Of a stretch of DNA of 64,000 bases, positions 45,042 to 52,139 are shown piece after piece. The position numbers were made by a program, and so were the translations under genes. Location: the NCBI GenBank assembly GCA_963725175.1, contig CAVRXH010000006.1:1674001-1738000 (forward strand), written 5' to 3'. Numbering within the stretch: the first letter of the stretch is position 1; each line of letters opens with the position of its first letter. Below the pieces are notes generated by a model, which had not been told where the DNA came from, searched no databases, and saw only the letters and a list, made by a program, of their open reading frames with translations. Source of the DNA: DASUBV01 sp963725175. Its GTDB lineage: Bacteria; Actinomycetota; Actinomycetes; Streptosporangiales; Streptosporangiaceae.

Positions 45042-47516
45042 CTAGCCAGCGCCCGGCTGCGCTGGCACTGCCCCGTGCGTGCCGACGGGCGCGTCGCCGG
45101 AGCGTGCCCTAGTCGGGTTGGTGTCCAGGCTGGCCCGCAGCTCGTCGGAGATCAGGTCGATCCCGATCCGCCCGGCCCGCCCGTCCAGGTCGCGGAACAC
45201 GCACTCGCCGTTGCCGAGCGCTCGCAGCGCCGCCGCGTGCTCCTCCGACCGCTCGACCCCGAGCAGCGCCAGCACGCTGGAGACCTCCGTCCGCTCCGAG
45301 GAACGGAACGCGAACACGCTGGAGATGCAGTTCGTGACCTGCTCGTTCAGCAGGTCGCCGGCGTTCTGCGAGACCATGATCAGCGCCGTGTTCCGCGACC
45401 GGCCCATCCGGGAGACCTCGGGGATGAGCTTGGCGCCCTGCGGCGTGGAGGTGATCGCCCACGCCTCGTCGAGGAAGATCGCCTTGGGCAGCCGCCGGTC
45501 CATGCCGTTCAGCAGCCGCCTGGCGAACTGGGACACCAGGTACAGCAGCGCCACCGACAGCCGCTGCTCGTAGGAGTAGTCGTCGCGCTTGACCGCCGTG
45601 TCGGGCAGGGTCAGCCCGGCGAGGGTAAAGACCGTGGTCCAGCCCGCCGCGTCGATCCCCTGCCCGCCGGACGGGGAGAAGCAGAGCTTGGCCAGCCGCA
45701 TCTCCGACATCGACCGGAGCACCGCGCCCAGGTTGACCGAGGCCGGGTCCTGCGACTTCTCCAGGTGCGTGACCACCTTGCCCAGGCTCGGCCGCTCCCC
45801 CGCCGCGATCGCCGCGACGGCCTGGATCATCGCGCTCTCGCGTTCCTCGCTCATTCGCGGCAGCAGCAGGCGCAGCGTCTCGGTCGCCATCGTGCGCCGC
45901 TCAGCCAGCTCGTCTCCGAAGGAGAACGGGTCGAGCAGGCCGGCCGCCGCGCTGCCGAGCGGCAGCACCCGCGCCGGACGGCCGCGCCGCTGGAGCAGCT
46001 CGACCAGCGCCTCCGCGTCGCCCTTCGGGTCGATGACCGCGACGGTCGTGCCGCGCAGCGCGAGCTGGAGGATGAGTAGCAGGGCCAGCGTGGTCTTGCC
46101 GCCGCCGGGCTCGCCGGTGATGGCGACCGCCGTGGGACGGTTGCGCGCCGCCGCGACCAGCGGGTCGAAGTGCACCACCGACCTGGCCCGGCCCATCGTC
46201 TCGCCGATGTACGGCCCGATCCAGCCGGCGTCGGGGGCGGCCCGGTCCCCCAGGTCCACCGTGGCCGTCGGCATGCCGCCGGCGATCGTGTAGAGCGGCT
46301 GCCGCTGCAGGTAGGAGTTCAGCCTGACCCGGTCGCCCGGCAGCGACTCCGACAGCAGCGAGAACTGGTCGCCGGTCGAGTTGACGACATCGATGCCGGC
46401 GTCCCTGTAGTGCTCGATGACCGCTTCCGCGCGGTTCAGGCACAGCTCCCTGGTCGGTGCCGCGACCATCAGCCGATGCCAGCCATAGACGAACGGCAGC
46501 CGTTCCTTGGTGATGCCGTGCTCCAGCAGCCGCGCCGCCTCGATCTGCTCGGCCAGCGCGATCGGCAGCTCCGCGCCCGCCTCCCTGATGTGCGCGTCCA
46601 TGTCCCTGGCGTGCGCCAGCCGCCTGCTGACGTCCTTGCTCGCCCTGGCCGGGGCGATCAGCTTCATCCGCAGGCTGGCCTCGACGGGAAAAGGCAGCGC
46701 GTCGCTGTAGTGCAGCCACGGCTCGCCGTCGGGGAAGTACATGACGTCGGGGAACCTGGCGAAGGACAGGAACGCCACGTGCGACTCCCCGCCGGGCAGT
46801 TCCAGCCGCAGCGTCGTCCTGCCGTTGTGGACCTGGCCTTCCAGCAGCGCCTCGATCTCGCCCGCCCCCCAGCGGCGGCGCGGGGACGCCGACGGCGGCG
46901 GGTCGATGAGCGTGCCGCTCAGCGTGTGCCGGAACAGCCAGGCGATGTCCTGGGAGGTGGCGTGGCTCGCCGCGAGGGCGCTGGCCGACAGCGCCCGGCC
47001 CAGCCGCTCGGCGTGCTCGGTCCAGCGGGCGATCTCGCCGGCCGACACCGCCTCGTCGTCCAGGCCCATCGCCTGCTCGCCCGCCCGGTAGGCGCTGATG
47101 AACGACGAGAGCAGGCCGCCTGATAGCTGGGCGCGCACGCCGCGCTGGCCCAGCCGGACACCGAGGTAGACCTCCTTGGTCCAGAAGTCCTTGGCCCAGA
47201 CGTGCCGGTACATCTCGTCCAGGTAGTCGTGCCAGCCCGGCCCCCCGTCGGAGGTGATGTCCAGCTTGGTCGCCCAGTCCGCTGCCGGGTAAGAACGGTG
47301 CGCGATCCGCAGGTGCACCTCGGCGTCGGTCATCCTGATCGCGGCCAGCGCGACCGTGATGTTCGTGGCCAGCGCCTCCCGCTCGGCGGGCGTGGTGAAC
47401 TCATACGACACCGTCGGGAGCCGGTAGTAGGCCCAGGCGTGCGCCTCGGTCAGCAGGATCCGGTCATCGAAGTACCTGACGGCTATCCGGCTGCGGCCGG
47501 CCGTTCGCGCGCTCAT
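45042..47516 (-). CDS. VirB4/TcpF-like secretion ATPase
   Basis: An 824-residue AAA+ ATPase of the VirB4 class. The N-terminal half is the TrbE/VirB4 non-catalytic domain; Walker A is GEPGGGKTTLALLL (about residues 468-481) and Walker B KAIFLDEAWAI near residue 690, followed by MVSQNAGDLLNEQVTNCISS. ATG 47516 was chosen because it overlaps the stop of the MinD-like gene (ATGA) and the conserved protein starts there; the frame stays open further upstream only by chance. It would energise assembly or transport. Confidence 0.92.
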   Translation of the reverse strand: MSARTAGRSRIAVRYFDDRILLTEAHAWAYYRLPTVSYEFTTPAEREALATNITVALAAIRMTDAEVHLRIAHRSYPAADWATKLDITSDGGPGWHDYLDEMYRHVWAKDFWTKEVYLGVRLGQRGVRAQLSGGLLSSFISAYRAGEQAMGLDDEAVSAGEIARWTEHAERLGRALSASALAASHATSQDIAWLFRHTLSGTLIDPPPSASPRRRWGAGEIEALLEGQVHNGRTTLRLELPGGESHVAFLSFARFPDVMYFPDGEPWLHYSDALPFPVEASLRMKLIAPARASKDVSRRLAHARDMDAHIREAGAELPIALAEQIEAARLLEHGITKERLPFVYGWHRLMVAAPTRELCLNRAEAVIEHYRDAGIDVVNSTGDQFSLLSESLPGDRVRLNSYLQRQPLYTIAGGMPTATVDLGDRAAPDAGWIGPYIGETMGRARSVVHFDPLVAAARNRPTAVAITGEPGGGKTTLALLLILQLALRGTTVAVIDPKGDAEALVELLQRRGRPARVLPLGSAAAGLLDPFSFGDELAERRTMATETLRLLLPRMSEERESAMIQAVAAIAAGERPSLGKVVTHLEKSQDPASVNLGAVLRSMSEMRLAKLCFSPSGGQGIDAAGWTTVFTLAGLTLPDTAVKRDDYSYEQRLSVALLYLVSQFARRLLNGMDRRLPKAIFLDEAWAITSTPQGAKLIPEVSRMGRSRNTALIMVSQNAGDLLNEQVTNCISSVFAFRSSERTEVSSVLALLGVERSEEHAAALRALGNGECVFRDLDGRAGRIGIDLISDELRASLDTNPTRARSGDAPVGTHGAVPAQPGAG

Positions 47517-48913
47517 GCCCGGACGCTCCGCCCATTCTCGGGGTCGGCCAGGCCAGCGATGAGCACCCCGGCCAGCGCCGTGTAGGCGTGGACCAGGGCC
47601 GGGCTCAGCGCGGCCGGGCCGACCGGGACCGCCGGCGCGGCGAGGAACGCCGGATGTGCCGGGGCCGCGCTCCGGGGGGCGTGCGCTCGCCCCGGAGCGG
47701 TTCCCGCCGACGCCGGGCCGACCGAGTCGGCATCGTCCGGATCCGGTGGGGACAGCCGGTTCAGGCGGCCGTCCCACGGAATGCTCACCACCGCGTGGCA
47801 CCGGCCCGAGGCCACCGTGGCCGCGTGCTCGACGTGCGACCGGGATGCGGCGCTGACCCCGTTCAGCACGGTGATCGCCGTCTCCGCCAGGCCGCCGTGA
47901 CCGTGCGCTTCCAGCCACTCGAACGTCATGCCAAGCGCGCCAACCGCCTCGGCGCTGGCGGGCGCGACGATCAGCAGCACGTCCGCCGCCGCCAGCGCGC
48001 GCGGCACGCAGCTAGCCGCCGGGTCGGCCAGGGTCAGCGGATAGCGCCCCGCGACAAGGTCGATGAGCCGGCCGGCGTCGTCCGCGGCCGTCGCCGCGCT
48101 GCCATCGATGACCTGGAGCCCGGTGCCGGGCGGGGCGGCGGGGTCAGCCAGGCCCGGCGAAGCCGCGCTGACGCCGGGCGGCGGGCCGACGAGCAGGCCG
48201 GGAATCGCGGCGGCCCGGTCGGCCAGGGAGCCCTTGCCCCGGTTCAGGTCGAGCACCGCCACCGGCTCGCCGCGCAGCCTGGCCAGCGTGTCGCCGACCA
48301 GCAGCGCCGTGACGGTCTGCCCGGCACCGCGCGTGCAGCCCAGCACGACGATCCGCCGGTGGCCTTGCACCGCGAGCCTGGCCCGCGCCCGGTCTCGCTG
48401 CATCTGGTCCGGCTTGCCAGGACGATGGCCGCCTGGCACGACCACCACCCGGTCCCGCCAGCCGTCCGGCCTGCGTCCTGGCTGACTGCGAAGCGCCCGC
48501 TCCACGACACGCAGCGGGCGCTCAGAGGTCGTATCACCGGTCACCGTCACAACCGGGCGGGCGGTGGTCCGGGGCGGCGGCCCGTCGGCCGCCGCGGCAG
48601 GCGGCGCGGCGGCCGCCAGGTCGTCGGGCAGGTCGCCCTGACCCTGGTCATGTTCAGCCTGGTCATGTTCAGCCTGGTCATGTTCAGCCTGGTCATGTTC
48701 AGCCTGGTCAGGCCCAGGCTGGTCAGGTCTGGCCCGGCTCGGTTCAGCCTGCACGTCGCCAGCCCGCACGTTGGCCGACCCGACTTGGGCCCGCGTAGCT
48801 TCTTCCCGGGAGCGCCTGGGCAAGCCGACCTCAGCCTCGGCACCCTCAGCCTCGGCACCCTCAGCCTCGGCACCCTCGGTCACGGCACCCTGGACCAGAG
48901 TGCCCTCGACCAC
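47513..48913 (-). CDS. MinD/ParA-like ATPase homolog with altered P-loop
   Basis: Residues 185-400 have a SIMIBI/MinD-like fold: RIVVLGCTRGAGQTVTALLV where a P-loop belongs, VAVLDLNRGKGSLADRAA, and DVLLIVAPASAEAVGALG. The usual lysine of the P-loop is replaced by Gln (GAGQT), so nucleotide hydrolysis may be lost. The N-terminus is low-complexity (AEHDQ pentapeptides, EGAEA repeats). GTG 48913 is the first start codon, but the same frame stays open upstream through VQPTP repeats into the TcpE-like gene, raising the possibility of a fused protein split by an indel near 49255. It overlaps the VirB4-like gene. Confidence 0.78.
   Translation of the reverse strand: MVEGTLVQGAVTEGAEAEGAEAEGAEAEVGLPRRSREEATRAQVGSANVRAGDVQAEPSRARPDQPGPDQAEHDQAEHDQAEHDQAEHDQGQGDLPDDLAAAAPPAAAADGPPPRTTARPVVTVTGDTTSERPLRVVERALRSQPGRRPDGWRDRVVVVPGGHRPGKPDQMQRDRARARLAVQGHRRIVVLGCTRGAGQTVTALLVGDTLARLRGEPVAVLDLNRGKGSLADRAAAIPGLLVGPPPGVSAASPGLADPAAPPGTGLQVIDGSAATAADDAGRLIDLVAGRYPLTLADPAASCVPRALAAADVLLIVAPASAEAVGALGMTFEWLEAHGHGGLAETAITVLNGVSAASRSHVEHAATVASGRCHAVVSIPWDGRLNRLSPPDPDDADSVGPASAGTAPGRAHAPRSAAPAHPAFLAAPAVPVGPAALSPALVHAYTALAGVLIAGLADPENGRSVRA
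48643..48702. repeat. four 15-bp tandem repeats encoding AEHDQ
   Basis: The unit cctggtcatgttcag is repeated four times at 48643-48702, followed by diverged copies. On the minus strand it gives the AEHDQ pentapeptide in the N-terminus of the MinD-like protein. Confidence 0.9.
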
Positions 48914-49040
48914 GGGCTCGACCTGAGCGGGCGCAGCCTGGACGAGCCCGGCACCGTCGTCGCCAGGACTTGCGACCTCAGCCGGGCCCGCCGTCGCCTC
49001 GACGGGTATCGCCTGCGCTGCGGGCGGCTGGGCCGGCGTT

Positions 49041-49130
49041 GCCTGGACCGGCGTTGCCTGGACCGGCGTTGGCTGGACCGGCGTTGGCTGGACCGGCGTT
49101 GGCTGGACCGGCGTTGGCTGGACCGGCGCG
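49041..49130. repeat. six 15-bp tandem repeats encoding VQPTP/VQATP
   Basis: Six units of ggctggaccggcgtt or gcctggaccggcgtt lie between the TcpE-like and MinD-like genes. In the frame of the MinD-like gene they read VQPTP and VQATP pentapeptides with no stop, while there is no start codon in this 280-bp gap in that frame. Confidence 0.88.
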
Positions 49131-49194
49131 GACGGCGCCGACGCTGGCGGGAGTGGTGCTGGCTGGACTGGTGCTGGCGGGGCTGGCGATGGCT

Positions 49195-50463
49195 TTACTG
49201 GCGATGGACGCGGGGACAGCGACTGGGCCGCGGGCGGCGCCGGTTCAGGCGCCGGGCCGGCGGGGCCTGGCTGGGAACGGCCTGGGGAGCCGGTGGCTCG
49301 CCTGGCACCGGGCGGGCGAGCGCCGGGCCGAGGGCCTGGGCCGGGCGGCCGGGCGGCATCGGCCGGGCGGCAGGCATCCGGGCCGGGGGCTGCGCTCCGG
49401 CCGGTCGACCCGCCGCGAGGCGGGCGAGCCGGTCACTGCGCTGCCCGGACACTGGCTGACTGGAGACCGGCTGCCCGGACACTGGCTGACTGGACACTGG
49501 CTGACCGGGCTCGGCCGGGAGGGCCGGTGCCTGCTGCGCGGCCTCGTTCCCGGCCCGGGTCTGTTGCGTTGCCTGCCGAGCCGCCAGTTCCCTGGCCGCC
49601 AGTTCCTGTTCCACCAGCTCCTGCATCGCCGCGTTCCGTGCCGCAGTTTGCTGCGCTAGTTCCCGCGCCGCCAGTTCCCGCGCCGCCGCCTGCTCGGCCG
49701 CCAGCTCCTGCGCCGCCGCCTGCTGCTCGGCAGCCTGGAGCATTTCCGAAGGCCGCAGGGCGGCCGCCGGACGGGACGGCGGCGCCAGCACGGTGCGGGG
49801 CGCCGCGGTCCGCAGGGCGGCCGGCGGCCGGGCCGGCATCCGCTGGGCGCGGCCCTTACGCCCGCCGATCTTGGCCGCCCCGATCTTGACCGCGCCCTTG
49901 CCCGCGCCGCCCTTACCGGCCGCGCCCTTGCTACCCGGCGCCGGGGCAGCGGCGGCCAGCGGCGGGCTCGCCGAAGCCGGGCCGGCCGAGATAGCCAGCG
50001 GCCTGGCCGTGGCCGAACGGCGGCTCGCCGTCGCGGCGGTCACGATCCCGGCGGTCACGGTCCCGGCGGTCACGGTCCCGGCGTCCGCGACGGGCTCCGC
50101 CCGGCGCCACACCCGGCAGGTGAAGCTGATCTCGTCTTTCTCCGCGAGCGGCGCCATCCGGCACCAGGTCCGCGGCTCCAGCAGGTACCGCACCTGGGAG
50201 ATGACCAGCTCGGGCAGGCGCTTGCCCTCCAATACCGGGCGGGTGGTCAGCCAGGCCAGCACGCCGGGCGGCAGCACGTACAGCCAGAGCAGCGTGTGGC
50301 TGAACGGCAGCCCGAGCACCGACAGGATCAGCACGTAAGGGACGGCGATGACCAGGAACACCGCGATCTGGCCGACCGGCAGCGGCATGGGCAGCCGGAA
50401 GTCATACAGCTTGTACAGCCGTTTCTCGATGCGCCAGATGTTGGTATAAGTCGGCAGGTCCAC
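49195..50463 (-). CDS. TcpE-family conjugation-type membrane protein with long tail
   Basis: The first 100 residues match the TcpE/PrgI kind: MDLPTYTNIWRIEKRLYKLY, two membrane helices (IAVFLVIAVPYVLILSVLG, HTLLWLYVLPPGVLAWL) and RLPELVISQVRYLLEPRTW. The remaining 320 residues are low-complexity: a Lys/Gly tract, an Ala/Gln/Glu coiled coil (EQAAARELAARELAQQ) and Pro/Gln repeats (GQPVSSQPVS). The last 20 residues are Arg-rich and look out of frame; an indel near 49255 would lead straight into the Pro-rich lead of the MinD-like protein. ATG 50463 is the clear start. Confidence 0.85.
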   Translation of the reverse strand: MDLPTYTNIWRIEKRLYKLYDFRLPMPLPVGQIAVFLVIAVPYVLILSVLGLPFSHTLLWLYVLPPGVLAWLTTRPVLEGKRLPELVISQVRYLLEPRTWCRMAPLAEKDEISFTCRVWRRAEPVADAGTVTAGTVTAGIVTAATASRRSATARPLAISAGPASASPPLAAAAPAPGSKGAAGKGGAGKGAVKIGAAKIGGRKGRAQRMPARPPAALRTAAPRTVLAPPSRPAAALRPSEMLQAAEQQAAAQELAAEQAAARELAARELAQQTAARNAAMQELVEQELAARELAARQATQQTRAGNEAAQQAPALPAEPGQPVSSQPVSGQPVSSQPVSGQRSDRLARLAAGRPAGAQPPARMPAARPMPPGRPAQALGPALARPVPGEPPAPQAVPSQAPPARRLNRRRPRPSRCPRVHRQ

Positions 50464-50560
50464 CTGCTGTCCCCTCCTTCCGCCCTGCGGCCGCTTGCAG
50501 CGGGATCCTGGTCAGCCCGGCGCGCTAGACCATCGTGCGCTGATGGTCAGGCACGGCGGC

Positions 50561-50818
50561 TCAGTGCACGCCAAGCGCGTTGGCAATGCCCGTGGCGATC
50601 GTCTGCACGATGCTGGGCGTATAGAAGACCACGGCGATCGCGACCGCGAGCACGAGGAACTGCACGAAGCGGATGATCTCGCGGGTGAACAAGAAGAAGA
50701 TCGCAACAATACCGACGATCCCCAGGAACAGCGGGCCGAAGAGGCTCTGGAGGTAGCTAACAAGGCCGGATGTGCTGAGGGCTTGCGGGGAAGCCGTGAT
50801 GAGTAGGTGCGCCGACAT
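50561..50818 (-). CDS. TcpD-like small membrane protein
   Basis: An 85-residue protein with two membrane helices (FGPLFLGIVGIVAIFFLF and FVQFLVLAVAIAVVFYT), the size and topology of TcpD-type subunits. It sits between the TcpC-like and TcpE-like genes. Start is ATG 50818. The family call rests mainly on context and topology. Confidence 0.82.
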   Translation of the reverse strand: MSAHLLITASPQALSTSGLVSYLQSLFGPLFLGIVGIVAIFFLFTREIIRFVQFLVLAVAIAVVFYTPSIVQTIATGIANALGVH

Positions 50819-50878
50819 CGGTACTCCGGGGGTGAGTGAGCGCGGCTTGCTGGGGTCGCTGCGATGGGGGAAGTCGCA

Positions 50879-51868
50879 TTAGGGCGGCCCCGGCGACTGT
50901 GGCGAGGCACCGATAGAGCGGACATACCAGTTAGCGGCCCGCCGCACCACGGTCATGCGGTAGGTCATCTGCAGGCTGGCCGGGATGGACGCGCTGGCCG
51001 GGGGCCGGCTCGCGGTCCGCCCGGAGCTGATGTTCCAGTTCACGACGACGGTGACGTGCCGGGTTGAACCGCCGACCGGGACCATCACGCTCTGGATGGA
51101 GGCGAAGGACACCACGCCGCCGAGGCCGGTCACCTGGGCACCGGGAGCAAGGAACCGGCCGAGGGTGACCTGTTCCCCGGTCGCGTAGGCGCGGAAGAAC
51201 GACGGAAGCTGGCCCAGCAGCGCCGTCGCCGTCTCCTGATCGGTGTTGACCGGCGTGGCGGCCGGGGGCGTCGCATGAGCCGGCGGCGGCAGCAGCGCCG
51301 GCTGACCGGACACGGCCATGCCGGCGCCGTCGGCGTAGATGGGTACCGCCAGCTCGACGGCGTGGTTGCTGACCTCAGCGAGCAGGGTCACGATCGCCGT
51401 GTGGCCGCTGAGCACCTTGATCGAGGCGACCTGCTCGGACTGCAGGCGCTCGGTGCCCGCGCCGTTCCAGCCGAACTGCGAGTCGGTACCCGGCGGAAGA
51501 TAGGCGGCGAGCTCGCTGGACCGCCGGGCCGCGGTGGCCGGGCTGAAGTTCAGGTAAGCGTTGCCGAACTGAAGGGCGTAGGCCTCGGCAAGAGTCTGCG
51601 GGAACCCGGACGCGCTGGCAGGGGCGGTCGCCGAGGTGCCTGAGGACGCCGGCGCCGGCCCGGCGATGATCGCGGTGACGCCACGGTACCCGATCAGCAG
51701 CAGGACCAGCCAGGCGATGCCGCGCAGCACCCAGACAACCCACCTGCCGCCGGAACCGCGCCAGGGCTGGCTCGCGGGCCTGGCCCGGACACCTCCGGGA
51801 TCGGTCGGCAGCGATTCGGCGGCCGCGGCCACGGGCGCGCCGCGGTCGAGGGTCGCCCTACGAGCCAT
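50879..51868 (-). CDS. TcpC/VirB8-like conjugation-type protein
   Basis: A 329-residue protein with one membrane helix (WVLRGIAWLVLLLIGYRGV) and two extracytoplasmic NTF2-like repeats: FAQ-type ALQFGNAYLNFSPATAARR in the first and LPSFFRAYATGEQVTLGRFL in the second, ending MTVVRRAANWYVRSIGA. TcpC forms the periplasm-facing core of Gram-positive conjugation channels. It is the first gene of the operon. ATG 51868 is preceded by cggaggtgcg, a good ribosome site. Confidence 0.87.
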   Translation of the reverse strand: MARRATLDRGAPVAAAAESLPTDPGGVRARPASQPWRGSGGRWVVWVLRGIAWLVLLLIGYRGVTAIIAGPAPASSGTSATAPASASGFPQTLAEAYALQFGNAYLNFSPATAARRSSELAAYLPPGTDSQFGWNGAGTERLQSEQVASIKVLSGHTAIVTLLAEVSNHAVELAVPIYADGAGMAVSGQPALLPPPAHATPPAATPVNTDQETATALLGQLPSFFRAYATGEQVTLGRFLAPGAQVTGLGGVVSFASIQSVMVPVGGSTRHVTVVVNWNISSGRTASRPPASASIPASLQMTYRMTVVRRAANWYVRSIGASPQSPGPP

Positions 51869-52015
51869 CGCACCTCCGTCCGCTCACCTGTCCCTGCCCA
51901 GCAGGGAATCCCGGCGCGCCCTTCCCGCGTCGGCCACCATTCTGCGGCAAAACGCCCAGCCATCCGGTCATTGACACGGCCGGCGCGCCGCAGGGCCCGC
52001 TGAATGCGGGGACAT

Positions 52016-52031
52016 TTACCGAACCCGGTAA
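52016..52031. promoter_or_regulatory. palindrome upstream of the type IV-like operon
   Basis: TTACCG 52016-52021 and CGGTAA 52026-52031 flank aacc, about 150 bases upstream of the first gene of the operon. It is a possible operator. No other gene starts nearby in this direction; the rest of the 51869-52139 gap shows nothing else I can name. Confidence 0.35.
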
Positions 52032-52139
52032 CACAGATTTCCTACCAGAGTCCCGCTCAGCCGACACGGGATGTGCCGCTGCCGAGCATCAGACCGCCAG
52101 GGGTGTGACGATCGCTGTGACATGCCCAGGACCGCCACC

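Noticed and set aside
40681..51868. integrative conjugative element
   Set aside because: No integrase, relaxase, coupling protein, replication gene or flanking repeats are seen in the window.
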